Part shown: piece by piece, positions 11,023-21,731 of the stretch
Numbering within the stretch: position 1 is the first letter of the stretch
Layout of the letters: each line of letters opens with the position of its first letter
Source of the DNA: Aaosphaeria pasadenensis
Taxonomy: Eukaryota > Ascomycota > Dothideomycetes > Pleosporales
Direction: 5' to 3'
Assembly: GCA_022813625.1 (NCBI GenBank)
Contig: JAKLMB010000027.1
Coordinates: 1 to 64,000 of the forward strand
DNA length: 64,000 bases
Made by a program: the position numbers and the translations under genes
The notes under the pieces: model-generated
Databases searched by the model: none
Told to the model about the DNA's origin: nothing
Seen by the model: the letters and a program-made list of their open reading frames with translations, nothing else

Positions 11023-11922
11023 CTACCTAATTACCCCTGGAGCCTCCGCAAATCCCTCGGCGAGAGAGTCGATGGAAACACATTGATCATACCATTCTGT
11101 GTAAGAAGTTAGCAAACAAGAATCGTCAATGTTCAGTAAGAAAGAATGAGGACAGAAATATAAAAATTGCATACCATTTTGAACAACGCACTTAGCACCG
11201 CTCACACACTTGGTACACCCAGTCCTGGATATCTCTAGTCAGTTCTGCAACAGGATCGGAATGAGTTTACATACCAGGGAACTCCATCATAATATCCTCC
11301 ACATTGATAATACAATGGTACAGGACATCTGGTACTACTTGGTCCAACCTCTCCACCCTCTGTTTTGGTAGGTTTTTGGGTTGATTTGATCGTCTGTCAT
11401 TAAGTGTTAGCGGTCTATCCTCACAACTTCTTTGACTGGCATAGGCAATATCGACGCTTATGATTGTATTTGTGTTGTTCACTTACCTTGGTAGGCGGCT
11501 CTGGTGGCGGCGTGTACTTGGTCGTCGTACTGGGCTTTTTGCTGGTCTCTGGCGGCGGTGTGTATTTGCTCGTAGTGCTAGGCTTCTTGCTGGTCTCTGG
11601 AGGAGGCGTGTACTTGCTCGTAGAGCTCGGTTTCTTGCTCGTGGATGGCTGCTCTGGCTCCTTGGTGGTTTTAGGCGGTTGCGGTCCTCCGCCAGGAATG
11701 GTTGTGGGGATGCGAATAGTCGTAGGAGGGTAGTCAGTACATTTAGGCCCAAGGCAAGTTATCGTGAAGGTGACATCCTTCTGGCGCGCTTCCAGACGGT
11801 TTGGATGAGGGGCCTGTATTCACATTAGCATCTCGACAGAACCATATACGCATACTTGGTTCTCTTACTCCGAAGGAAACCGCAGACAATGAAACGAACA
11901 CTGCAAGAAGGTGGGCTTTCAT
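11023..11922 (-). CDS. Secreted protein with C-terminal CBM1 cellulose-binding module
   Basis: Five exons: 11922-11869, 11813-11487, 11393-11275, 11224-11175 and 11096-11023. They join to 207 aa. Residues 1-18 (MKAHLLAVFVSLSAVSFG) are a signal peptide occupying exactly exon 1. A linker rich in Pro, Thr, Ser and Lys follows, with three near-identical units of the type KPSTTSKYTPPPETSK. Residues about 155-195 form a fungal CBM1: YYQCGGYYDG, then WTGCTKCVSGAKC, then WYDQC, with the expected cysteine spacing and aromatic residues. Two introns cut the CBM1 itself. No catalytic domain is present, so this is a stand-alone carbohydrate binder acting outside the cell, either a cell-wall protein or an effector-like chitin/cellulose binder. 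Ligand cannot be told from sequence. Confidence 0.88.
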
Positions 11923-13208
11923 GGTGGCCAAATGGTGAACGGTCACGCAGAATCAGGTCGAAGGATACAAGGGAATCAAAGGAAGATCGTTTGGTCCAGG
12001 AGCTTTCAAGGCTCTTTATGAGACATCAACACGTCAAATGTCCCAGCTCGTATACGAGGTCTACAGCCTGTGCTATCATACATTCTATATTGCATCACGC
12101 ACAAGATTCGCTTCACGCACCTTGGCCCATGATTTAGTTCATTGTGGGTGGCGGCTTATGGTTTACCTTCAGTCGGTAGACGAAGAACATATGCGAGTTC
12201 CAATATCGGCAGAAGAAGCGGCAACCAGGAGCGGCCCGGACGAGGTTGGGATGCGATAAATTGGTTCTGATGCTGCACGCTGGCAGTGTCATAAGAGGAG
12301 CGAATGCTACCGCTGGCTCGAGGATAACGATACCACATCATCGCGCCGCCGCTCCGTCGCCTTCTTGACCTCGCTTTCTTTCCTGATACTTAGCTATCTG
12401 TGCAGCCGAGTTTATTTGCCTCAGGGTAACAGTACTTGATTGCGTCGTTTCTATTCTCGTTTCTATTCTTAAGTCAGAGGCGAGTTGGTTACATTTTAAC
12501 CGTAAATTGACTACGACACCACCCCTTGTTATATATGCACAGAGGTTTACCGAACACGGGCCCACAGGCATTGAAAAGTATCTGAGCTCGGTCATGCCAC
12601 GGGAATGGTACCAAAGAGACCTGGTTCCAGGCTTGCACAATATGAATGGAGATGAAATGCAGCTTGCGCATATGCGGCCCAACGCATTGGATGGGATTTG
12701 GTGATAACGAGGCGTATAGCGAGGTTGGCCAGGGACTTGGCAATGAGGGCGGTCAAGTGTAAGTGGAGAAGAAACATGTGTAGAATAAACTTGGATAAAC
12801 GGAATGTCGACTACATGAAGCCTTTGAGGACTACACTAGCTGACCCCAAGGACATGTTGCGACGCAGGAACTACTTTGACCAAGTCGAGACCTAGGCCAG
12901 CGTTCTAGAATGGCGTAACAACTCTCCAGAGACGGAGAATGTTATTAGCATTTTACATGAGAAATTTTTCTCAATTTTACAAGACGTCTGTCTTGATCTT
13001 GAATAGGATATCTCAGGTTGCTGATGTCTGGGCCTTCGATATTGCTGGCGCGATGAGCAAATCGGCTCCAGACATGCTGCTTTGTTCGGATCAATGTCCA
13101 AAGACAGCACAGACATGAGAGCAAATGGACGCCGGCCGTTGCAAAGTTCGCGGTGGATCGTCTCTTTTCTTCGTCTATTGACCACCTTGCACCTTTCAAA
13201 GTGGTCCT
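11923..13208. other. Intergenic region, 1.3 kb
   Basis: Lies between the CBM1 gene start and the end of the NAA50-like gene. Frames of up to about 118 codons exist on the minus strand but show no domain, and they look like chance frames. Nothing else seen. Confidence 0.5.
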
Positions 13209-13955
13209 TCAGGTAGCGCCGCTTAACAAGTCGCTTGGTCCTATCCATCTTCTCACAAGTTTAGCTCCAGATGGCTTCAACTTCCTATAATATCCCTCTT
13301 CCTCCCCAATAACCTCGAAGCCTCTTGCCTTATACCATTCTAGACCAAGATCATTTGCTTCCCATACGTGTGCAGTCACACTCTTTATACCGTGTTCTTC
13401 AGAGGCTTTAAGTATGATATTTTGCAGCAAATGAGTTGCGATTCCGTAGGATCGATAGGGAGACAGGAGACCAATCGTCGATATGTAAAGGGTTGACGAA
13501 GGCAGGATGCGACACCGGATGGCGCCTACTAGTTTCGGGGTTCCCGCTGCGAGAGAAGGATCATTTTTCACTGGTTGTGGATGCCACAATGCCATGAGTG
13601 TAATTCCGTGGAAAGGCTCTTGCATAGTCTCGGTATAGAAATCTCGAGGATAGGGTATGGGTAGCAGGGTCGAGTTCAAGCGTTTGAATGCGGGCATAAG
13701 CTCTTCCGTCAAAGGCACAAGTTCGACATTGGGAGGCAAGGATTTAAGAGCAAAAGGCTTTGCACTGACAGCATTGTCGGTGATCTCTTCTTCAGGCTTG
13801 ACTTGCTCTGTTCGGTCATTGTCTGGCTTGACTTCTGCAACCGTGTGAGAGACCCTTTGGTAGTTCTTAGGTGCGCTCTCAATGGCAGTCGTAGTGTCAG
13901 CTTGCGTAACAGACGCAGGCTTCTTCAGCCATGCTGTTATAGAAGACTGAAGCAT
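13209..13955 (-). CDS. GNAT-family N-acetyltransferase, NAA50-like, with N-terminal extension
   Basis: Single exon, 248 aa from the ATG at 13955; the open frame runs further upstream but without ATG. Residues about 75-235 form a GNAT domain. Its start VELVPLTEELMPAFKRLN and FYTETMQE match the NAA50/San N-alpha-acetyltransferase. The acetyl-CoA loop is SPYRSYGIATHLL (Q/RxxGxG/A type). HVWEANDLGLEWYKARGFEV and the GYYRKL end also match NAA50. Known members acetylate N-terminal methionines and support sister-chromatid cohesion. The first ten residues (MLQSSITAWL) resemble a weak PCNA-interacting motif (Q-x-x-I-x-x-W-L). About 65 polar residues then link to the catalytic domain. It shares a 196-bp divergent promoter with MIC19. 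Confidence 0.82.
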   Translation of the reverse strand: MLQSSITAWLKKPASVTQADTTTAIESAPKNYQRVSHTVAEVKPDNDRTEQVKPEEEITDNAVSAKPFALKSLPPNVELVPLTEELMPAFKRLNSTLLPIPYPRDFYTETMQEPFHGITLMALWHPQPVKNDPSLAAGTPKLVGAIRCRILPSSTLYISTIGLLSPYRSYGIATHLLQNIILKASEEHGIKSVTAHVWEANDLGLEWYKARGFEVIGEEEGYYRKLKPSGAKLVRRWIGPSDLLSGAT

Positions 13956-14151
13956 TAGTAGTGCCAATTGTAATCCAGGTGGTCGAGACGAACAGGTAGA
14001 ATAACACGACGGGCAGGAGATGCAGACGCGACATGCCTTGTCCTGTCCGGGCTAGCGCGGAGATGTGCGAACCCGCCAAGGCCTTGTTTCCGACTTCTAC
14101 CCAGCTTCATCAACATCAGCGCCAGTATCCAGCACTTCCGGCGCCGCAAAC
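13956..14151. promoter_or_regulatory. Short divergent promoter, NAA50-like gene / MIC19
   Basis: Only 196 bp separate two divergent start codons, so the 5' leaders and promoters overlap. No specific motif assigned. Confidence 0.6.
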
Positions 14152-14849
14152 ATGGGGGCAGAAAACTCGAAACCCTCGGGCGAAGTCTCGCAGCACATTT
14201 TCACATCGTATGTCTCTCCTCCGCCGACCCAATGGATCATGTGTCGTCGGTGGATAAGTACTAACTGGCTTTTCCACGCAGAGATGCCCCCGTTCGATTC
14301 TCGAATGAATTAGTCAACTCGCTACAAAAGAATACACAGGTACGCTCGTTTGGTCATTATAGCGTGGGATGAATGGGAATTGACGTCAATTGGCGGTAGA
14401 CCGATGCGACTCGTTCGAGACAACAAGAGCTACAATACCAACAGCGCCTGACTTCGGAGCTCGAGAAACTTCGTGAACAAGAGGTCCAGAACTTCTCTCA
14501 AGTCATCGAAAGCCTGTCTGGTGAAGCCGAACAGCCCCCGGCCGATCCCTCATTCGTCGAAAAGCTCAGTGATGCTACATCGAGCTCATCGGCTCTCGCC
14601 GAGAAACAAAAACAGAAGGAGATGAGCAGGGACAGCGTGACCAAGGAGATTGAGGCATTGAAAAAGAAGCTGGATGCTAGGAAGAAGTTAGAAAAGGCGG
14701 ACGCTCAAGTGAACAAGGCGAAGGAGGATCTGACTAATTGTTTGAGGACTCACGACAGGCGACCGCTCGATTGCTACCAGGAGGTCGAAGCGTTTAAGAG
14801 GGAGGTTGGACGTCTTGAGAAAGATTTCGTCGAGAGGACGATCAGATGA
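14152..14849 (+). CDS. MIC19: MICOS complex subunit MIC19 (AIM13/CHCHD3 family)
   Basis: Peripheral inner-membrane subunit of the mitochondrial contact site and cristae organising system. Three exons: 14152-14207, 14282-14339 and 14400-14849, with phase-correct joins. The product is 187 aa. It begins MGAENSKPSGE, the glycine-2 start (possible myristoylation) typical of Mic19. A DUF1690-type helical body with long coiled coils follows (QELQYQQRLTSELEKLREQE and KEIEALKKKLDARKKLEKA). The C-terminal CHCH-like segment has CLRTHDRRPLDC, two cysteines ten residues apart, near residues 155-166. The intron after codon 18 and the short second exon are typical of a small fungal mitochondrial gene. Confidence 0.87.
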
Positions 14850-15542
14850 GATTCTTCGTATTAAGCGCTCGGTATGGAAGCCGTAGTTACGACTATAGTC
14901 GCATGTGGCATGTGTATAGATAAAGTGCAAATGTTCGAGTATTAAGTATTGTCCGTCTACATCAGCTTTTCACGTGCTGCACTGGTTTTCACTATCTTCT
15001 CCAGCATCTTCGGACATTGAACTTCATCACTTCTTTGCAACGTTTCTTTATCTTGCCGATTTGATTCTTCACTCTCCGTATAAGAAAGGCCCTATCTGCA
15101 GTAACACTTCCCTCTTGCCTCTCACTTTGCCTTCACCTTTCCCTCTCTTTACTCTAATCTTAACTCTCTTTACTCTGTTCTTACCTCTCGTTCCTCTTTT
15201 CTCACCTCTCTTGGCTCTTTTCTCACCCCTCTTTGCTCTCTTTTCTCACCTCTCTTTACTCTCACCTTACCTCTCCCTTATCTTCTTCTCTCGCCTTCCT
15301 CTCTTTGATCACCTTCCTCTTGTTCCTCTCTGCGCCTTATCCTCCTTCACTTTTCATTCAACCTTGCCTTACCATAGCATATCTTCTCCGACCGACCTAT
15401 CTGCCTTCCTTAGCACGATCACGCTGACTGGTACCGCATAACCTATACTGCCCCATCTAGCTTGACAGCAGTAGCTTCCTTCAAGGACCCGCCCAGAGAA
15501 CTCATATCCGCGATAGCTCACCCGCGAGCTGCAACAGCCGAA
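14850..15542. other. Intergenic region with long pyrimidine tract before the methyltransferase gene
   Basis: Between MIC19 and the DNA methyltransferase. About 15,100-15,360 of the plus strand is strongly C/T-rich with repeating CTCTTTACTC / CCTCTCTTT words. Fungal core promoters often carry CT-rich stretches just upstream of transcription start. The open frame through it is a by-product of low complexity. Confidence 0.6.
15104..15360 (+). repeat. Degenerate CT-rich tandem tract
   Basis: Imperfect iteration of words such as CTCTTTACTCT, TTCTCACCTCTC and TTGCTCTC over about 250 bp, almost without purine runs on the plus strand. It lies 180-440 bp upstream of the methyltransferase ATG. Confidence 0.7.
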
Positions 15543-18153
15543 ATGGATGAAACCTTGGGAACTCGCTATAATCCGTGCCCACTTCTTGATAATGACATAG
15601 AAGAAGAGGAAGAAGCTGGCCAGTCGATCGAAGAATCATTTGACTTCCTCACACTATGTAAGCCAACTATCTAAACCCTTATCTACTCTGATATAAGGCT
15701 AATCATCTCGCCACCAGCGGATGCCGAGTCAGAGGTTGAGTTCGTTGAGATTAGAGACCTAAACAAAAACAGCTCCACTGATGGCGCTAAGCGCCATCAG
15801 GCAGCATTGAGGCCATATGACGAGCAGGAGTGTCTCATAGAGTATCCATGGAAGAAGATCTCGGAGTTGTCCATCCCGGGCGTGGGTGTCATCAAGGCCA
15901 ATGACACCATTGAGCTGATGAGGGAAGGCGGAAACGTGGAAGTGGCAGGAGAAGCACTTCACAGTGGGGATTTCCTTCGCGTAAAAATCATTTTGCGCAA
16001 TCGTAGGACGGGCGAAGTAAAGCTGCGAGGACATCGTCTGAAGAGAACCAAATACCACGGGCCAATTTTCAAGTGTAAGTCTGACAGATATGCGAATGAT
16101 GAGTTATCTTACGATCAAGACAGGGAAATTAAATGAGCTCGCCATGATCCTTCGCATCTCCGAAGACGACCCACGCTCCGCGCTGATCCAAGGACTCGAA
16201 GATGTCACTGTTCAAGACGTCTACCGGAAGCGTGAATGCATACTAACAGCAAAACCGTATCCAATGCTCAATTGGAACGAATGCCCCATGTACCTGAGAG
16301 GTAATCCCGAAACTATGACCAAGGAGCAAGTAAAAAATCACGTCTTTCATAAAGGTCGGTTAGTATGTCGATGGATTCACATTATGGTAGTCCAGAAGTC
16401 AGGTAAAAGCTACGCTGGCGTGGTCCGAAGCATGTACAGTCATGAATCAGACGACCATCAGAAGCAACAATCATCCCCGGCAACAGTCTCACGAGGATCG
16501 TCCCAAGAGTCTCCAATTGTCCTCGACATTGACAGCAAGGATGAGGGATCCGTCAAAACTGACGATAAAAGCACCCCTCAGAAGCGAACCCACCGCTCAC
16601 CTTCAATTGAGTTGCTAGCTGGCACGCCGCAAAAGCGGCCTAGGATGTCGAACAGAACCTATACATTCGGCGATGTCTTTTGTGGGGCAGGGGGTTCCTC
16701 TGCTGGAGCTTCAAGGGCAGGCCTAAGTGTGAAATGGGGCCTAGACAATGACACTGCGGCCATGGAAGCATATGAAGCGAACTTTCCAGATGCATTCAGT
16801 CTGCCTATGAATGCGCATGACTTCAAAGACCAGAAACAGTTCTTCAAAGACTTCATAAAGGTGGATATTCTTCACCTTTCCCCCCCGTGTTGTTACTGGT
16901 CGCCCGCTCAGTAAGTCTACCTATTCATGAACATCTACTCATGAACAATTTCTTGTAATAAGATTGACTAACACCCACCAAGCACTAGAGAAGGCCCCAA
17001 AGATCAAGACAACTACGAGGCGATCTATACAGTTGGTCCGATACTTGAAGCCGTTAAGCCGCGTATGGCCACGCTTGAGCAGACATCCGGACTTGTCACT
17101 TCAAAAGAGCACATTAAAAACTTCAAATTGCTCATAAACGACATGATTGTAGCGGGCTACGATGTCCGTTACGGCATCCATGACATGGCCGAGTTCGGAT
17201 TGCCGCAGCAGAGGAAACGTTTACTCATCATGGCTGCTAGGTAAGTAAACTCTCCTTAGTCTTCAGACAGAGATACATGTTTTGTGTCATTTCATGCGTA
17301 CCTATGCTAACGAAACAACAATGTCAACAGAAGAGGAACCCCGCTTCCTCCATTCCCAGTACCGACGCATGGCCCACCAGAAAGCGGTCTCAAACCTTGG
17401 AGCTCCGTCCACGACGCCCTGTTCCCGCTCCGCAACCTGCCTTCCAACGCCTTTGACGAATACCACCAACCTTACAAGCTCAAACCAATCTCGAGGCACC
17501 CATACGACCCTACTACTAAGGTGCTGGGCTGCATCACGACAGGTGGTACGGAGAACTACCACTTCTCAGGGAGGCGCAACTTCACGGCGAGAGAGCTCTC
17601 ACTGTTCCAGTCCTTCCCTATGGGATACGTGTTCTCTGGATCGCAGACCCAGGCGAAGAAGCAGATTGGCAATGCGTTTCCGCCGCTGATGGCTGAGGCC
17701 ATGTACCGGAGCGTTGCGCAGACACTCGAAGCGTTCGATCATGGGCTGATTGGCGCGGAAGACGACATACAGGATCTGCTGGGTCTTCTTGCAGAGAGGG
17801 GTGTTGAGCTTCCAGAGCGATCAGGTGGTGAGGGAGAAAGACGTGTAAGGGGTTTCTACCCAGGGCCTAGGGGAACGAACTCGCCATACAAATATCTCTT
17901 TAAACGTGCTACGACGGGTAGCGGTGCCAGCACGCCAACGAGGTCGCGAGCTCTGTTTGGCCGTGGATACATCATCGAGCCTAAGAAGAGGCCGTCTGCC
18001 CAAGTCGTGATTGATGAGCATGAAGACGACGAAGATTTCGTTGAGATTGAGTCGCCCAGTACTTCTCGTGTTCGACCGAGCAGCTCCATGACGGTAGATC
18101 GAAGGTCCACTATGGCGCGGGGAAATGGAGAGGTGTTTGAGCTTTCTGACTAG
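15543..18153 (+). CDS. RID: RID/Masc1-type C5-cytosine DNA methyltransferase
   Basis: Putative nuclear DNA (cytosine-5) methyltransferase of the fungal RID/Masc1/DmtA group. RID is needed for repeat-induced point mutation in Neurospora, and Masc1 for methylation induced premeiotically in Ascobolus. Five exons (15543-15657, 15718-16074, 16124-16910, 16983-17240, 17331-18153) give 779 aa. Residues about 110-260 look BAH-like. Catalytic motifs: I, FGDVFCGAGGSSAG (about 337); IV, LHLSPPC with catalytic Cys near 410, followed by Cys rather than Gln; VI, LEQTSGL (about 451) in place of ENV, as in this family; VIII, LPQQRKRLLIMAAR (about 495); X, QIGNAFPPLMAEAM (about 616). The joined SPAHT after motif IV spans an intron. 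The C-terminal 150 residues are polar. All key motifs are intact, so it is probably active. Confidence 0.9.
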
Positions 18154-18819
18154 GGTTTGCACGTCTTTCTACCTGTGAGGACAATGCAGAGCATGAATAC
18201 AGGCCTGCACAAGACATTTAAGCACGGATGGGTTGATAAGGTCGGGATTGGTCATTCGACTGTTCGGCAGTATGCACCAGAGCTGAGACCGTGTGTGCCT
18301 GGCAGTGTCATGTCATGACACTTTGTTACAAATGATCCATTTGGGACACTTGATTCATATCACAAACACGGATTTGATAGCTGAGCAGAATGTCACAAGG
18401 TTGATAGAGGGGAGTTTATTGGAGGCTTCCTACAATGAATTGTGAATGCCTTAAAGCAGGCGTGAAATGCAAGGAGCAAGCTACAATGCCATGAAGATTT
18501 CGAGAATTATCATTTATTATCGGGCCAAAGTATTTGAAGATCCTAGTTAACCCGTCCCACGCACGTGAACGCCTTGATGATGGTGATGATGGCGATGAGG
18601 TGCAAGCATCTTTTCCCTATGCCAGACGTGAAAGTATAAAAGCGATTGAAGCCTATCGTTCGTTCCCAAACGCCACTTCGAGGGAATGCCTTGACCAAAG
18701 AAAAGAGAAAGCGATTTTGAAACCCATAGTCCTTCCCTAACGCCTATCCATGAAAACTGAGCCTTTTGAGATGATTAGACTGCTCTGCCCTCGAGACGAA
18801 AACGAGGACACCCTCTAGA
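18154..18819. other. Convergent intergenic region
   Basis: Contains the 3' flanks of the methyltransferase gene (plus) and the 2EXR-like gene (minus). No gene seen. Short frames only. Confidence 0.55.
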
Positions 18820-19953
18820 TCAGCGCAGCGACCTATCCATGACGCTCTTGATACCAGCACTGAGGCTAGCATTGGCACCTACACTGGCACCGACACCACC
18901 GGCCCAAGTCCCCTGCTCGACATACGGACTCAGATCCGTTTTCTCCCTCTGCGCCCCGCCGTACGCGCCTCCGCCGCCCGCAGACCTCTTGGCCCCCCCG
19001 CCTGCGCTCCCGTTCCCGCCATCGAACTGGCTGAGCAGCTCGTCGATCCTGCACTGGCTCTGGCAGAACATGACCTGGCAGGCGAGCAGGAGGATGCTCT
19101 TGGTGAGGAAGACGTCCTTGCGGACGACGGTGCGGTAGTAGCAGTCCGGGAACTCGAAGCTGATGGGGATGGAGGTGACGGAGTGGGAGATGGCGGCGAG
19201 GGCGCGCGCGAACGTGCGGTCGCGGTCGCACATGAAGAAGGAGATGAGGCACTTGCGCGCGCAGAACGGGTCGTGGACGGTGGCTGTCAGGGAGAGCGAG
19301 CGGAGCTTGGGGGACAGGGACGGGAGGAGGGACATCAGGGCGTGGATGTAGGCCGCGCAGCCTGGGTCTGTGGGCTTCCAGCCCATTGGGAAGGCGGTCC
19401 CCGTGATGGAGCGGCGCGGGTAGTACAGAAGGTCGATGGTGAGGTGCCGGATTAAGGGCCAGGATTCTTGGGTAAGGGGTGGTTCGAATTGGTGGTGGTG
19501 ATGGCGAGGTTTGGGGGTCGGAGACGTGGTTTGGTAACGATCGTGACCATTTTCTTCTTCCTCCTCTTCTGGTCCTTCTCCCTCATCGTCGGTTTGGATG
19601 TCGAGATCTGGGATGCTAGTGATGTAGAATGTGTTTTTGGCGAAGAAGACAGATCGAGCCTCGTCGTAGATCTGGCGATTGGTGCGGAGGATGGTGAGGT
19701 CTAGACCGTAGCGCTCGTCCTTGCGGGCGGAAACGCCACGGAGCGGCTGCTCTGCGACGACCAGGTACTCGTAGATGGAGAGCCGAAGCTCAGGAGGGAG
19801 CATGTCGAGCAGGAAGCAGGTTCCTGGGTCTGTCGGGGCTGTCATGGCGGGGATGGAGAATCGTGAGGTGCGCAGCCTGGGGTCGTGTAGGATTGAAGTT
19901 GACGCGCGCCGGTAGTAGGAGTAGGGAGTGGGTGACAGTATCCTTGAGGGCAT
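18820..19953 (-). CDS. 2EXR / F-box-like domain protein, function unknown
   Basis: Single exon, 377 aa from ATG 19953. A second in-frame ATG at 19842 directly precedes the domain and is an alternative start. Near residues 48-110 the pattern LLDMLPPELRLSIYEYL followed by ILRTNRQIYDEARSVFF is the 2EXR/F-box-like signature found in large lineage-specific families of Pezizomycotina. An acidic run (EGEGPEEEEEE) and a His run follow. The middle shows the usual conserved region of these families (SWPLIRHLTIDLLYYP, SPKLRSLSLT). The C-terminus is glycine-rich. Base use is markedly G/C-rich compared with neighbours. Function is not known; some relatives may be ubiquitin-ligase adaptors, but nothing here proves it. 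Confidence 0.75.
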   Translation of the reverse strand: MPSRILSPTPYSYYRRASTSILHDPRLRTSRFSIPAMTAPTDPGTCFLLDMLPPELRLSIYEYLVVAEQPLRGVSARKDERYGLDLTILRTNRQIYDEARSVFFAKNTFYITSIPDLDIQTDDEGEGPEEEEEENGHDRYQTTSPTPKPRHHHHQFEPPLTQESWPLIRHLTIDLLYYPRRSITGTAFPMGWKPTDPGCAAYIHALMSLLPSLSPKLRSLSLTATVHDPFCARKCLISFFMCDRDRTFARALAAISHSVTSIPISFEFPDCYYRTVVRKDVFLTKSILLLACQVMFCQSQCRIDELLSQFDGGNGSAGGGAKRSAGGGGAYGGAQREKTDLSPYVEQGTWAGGVGASVGANASLSAGIKSVMDRSLR

Positions 19954-21731
19954 GGCAGCGTAGGTAATTATATCCCCAAAAAACTCCCGAGAGGAGAAGA
20001 GAATACGTTGGGGGTTCCAGATGTCAATATTATTAGGCCCTGATTCTTGGAACGGTCGAGACAACTACTGGGTTATCTATTTCTTGTCTCGTGTGCAATG
20101 AGTGAAGGATGTAGATTGGATTGGACTGGACCGTGGACTATGTAGCAAATGCAATTGAGGGACTGATTCTGTGGCATCGAGGTACTTTTAGGTCGATTAG
20201 TCGATTAGAAGGTGAGAGTGAAAGGGAGAGGGAGAAGGAGAGAAGAGGAGTAGTATTGGTAGTAGTAATGATAATCATAATCAATCCATTATGTGACGTT
20301 ATGGTGTCTCGTCTTTTTTCTATGTACAAGTACGAGTACCATGGTCTATGGATGAGGCAAGTCATGGGTGGTGGGTTTAGGCCAGGGACCAGAACGAGTA
20401 AGAGAGAGGCGGGCCGGATCTCGGCTGGTCTGGCTGGCCGCTCATTCATTCATTCATTCATTCATTGATCCATCATGATCCATTCACTATTCAACCGTTG
20501 TTCCTTCATTCATTGATTCAACCAACCCCTGCAAGGAGCTCTCCGTGCTGCAAGACGAGACAAGAAAAGAACAAGAGTCACAAGACGAGGCAAACCATAA
20601 TGCTACCCATCAGTCATGAAAAGATAATCACTACCCTGGATCGTGAAACCTAGAACCTCACAGTTAGGCCTAGGACTGCCTCGCGCAACCTTGCGAATCA
20701 GGCTAGAAGTCAGAGGAGGTGGAAGGATGGTTCCCAAGCTCAGAAGCTAACATCCACCCGTCCTTGAATTCCAAGGGAGATCATCGACGTTCGCGCCATT
20801 CTAGAAAAAGTCTGAACGTGGCAACCGGCCCTTCTCGAAGGTCGTTAGACCACCACTCTATTGTAACCTACCCCAATCATGATCGAGACTACCACTACCT
20901 AGATACATAGGTACGAGATAGTCACAATAACCATCACTCAACTCAAAGAGCAAGCGGCAGAAGCACACCATGACAAGCAGTGGCAAAGCTTTGAAACGGC
21001 CGACGGAGCCCCCATCCGAGTTTCTCCCACGTGGCTCATCCGATCTTAACGTTCAAGCTACTAGATACGAGTGCTCGTACTTGTACTTTGATAATGTAAA
21101 TGTAACTACAATATATGTGTGATACCTTCATGGATGATGCACCAATTATTGAACTGGCCCCCGCATCGTCAGATGCCCAAGGACACTTTCCGTCTCGAAT
21201 CCTCGACACTCATCAGTACAATGACGTCTATTTTACTCCCAGCATTGGACAACTAAGATCAAGGACAAGGAAATTGACCCCTCCCTGACCCTGTGAGATA
21301 TGAACTGTGCTTCACCGGAATCAACTCCGACACACGCTGCATGGCAAATCATCGGGACGGAGACAGAGATAGAGCAAACATTCACTATTCTGATGGTGCA
21401 ACATTCTACAAGGAAACATTGCCGATCTCGAACATGCTCCCTCCGAACAAATGACATGTAAGAAAAACATACAGTTACAAACATGCATACACACACGGCA
21501 AATGTCATATCCCTCTCTTCGCTAGTGGCCCCCTCTAATCGTCATACTCGTAAGTTCATACTGTGTACATGTATCATTGTCGTCGTTGGCGTCATGGATT
21601 CATTGCTCATTTCTTGCTTGTGATGAGGGAAAAGTGATTTAGAAAGAAATGAAAACCCTCCACGGCCGCATTAATATGCTCCTCAGAACGCTTCATGGCT
21701 GCAATCAGCCCTGGTTCTTCTCTTGAACCGC
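19954..21731. other. Intergenic region, 1.8 kb
   Basis: Lies upstream of the 2EXR-like gene and downstream of the glycine-zipper gene. Only short frames without domains. It contains a CATT microsatellite and several GTACGAGTA-type words. Confidence 0.5.
20441..20467 (+). repeat. (CATT)n microsatellite
   Basis: About six to seven uninterrupted copies of the tetranucleotide CATT, followed by further diverged copies of CATTGATCC to about 20515. Confidence 0.9.

Noticed and set aside
12892..13248. 118-codon basic frame on the minus strand next to the NAA50-like gene
   Set aside because: Overlaps the end of a real gene, no homology pattern, no conserved motif.
14974..15441. 155-codon frame rich in Leu, Phe and Ser
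   Set aside because: Produced by the CT-rich promoter tract; repetitive and without domain.
18866..19252. Arg/His/Pro-rich frames overlapping the 2EXR-like gene
   Set aside because: Same-strand and opposite-strand shadows of a GC-rich coding region.
19954..20064. N-terminal extension of the 2EXR-like protein
   Set aside because: Begins at TTG; first ATG is at 19953.
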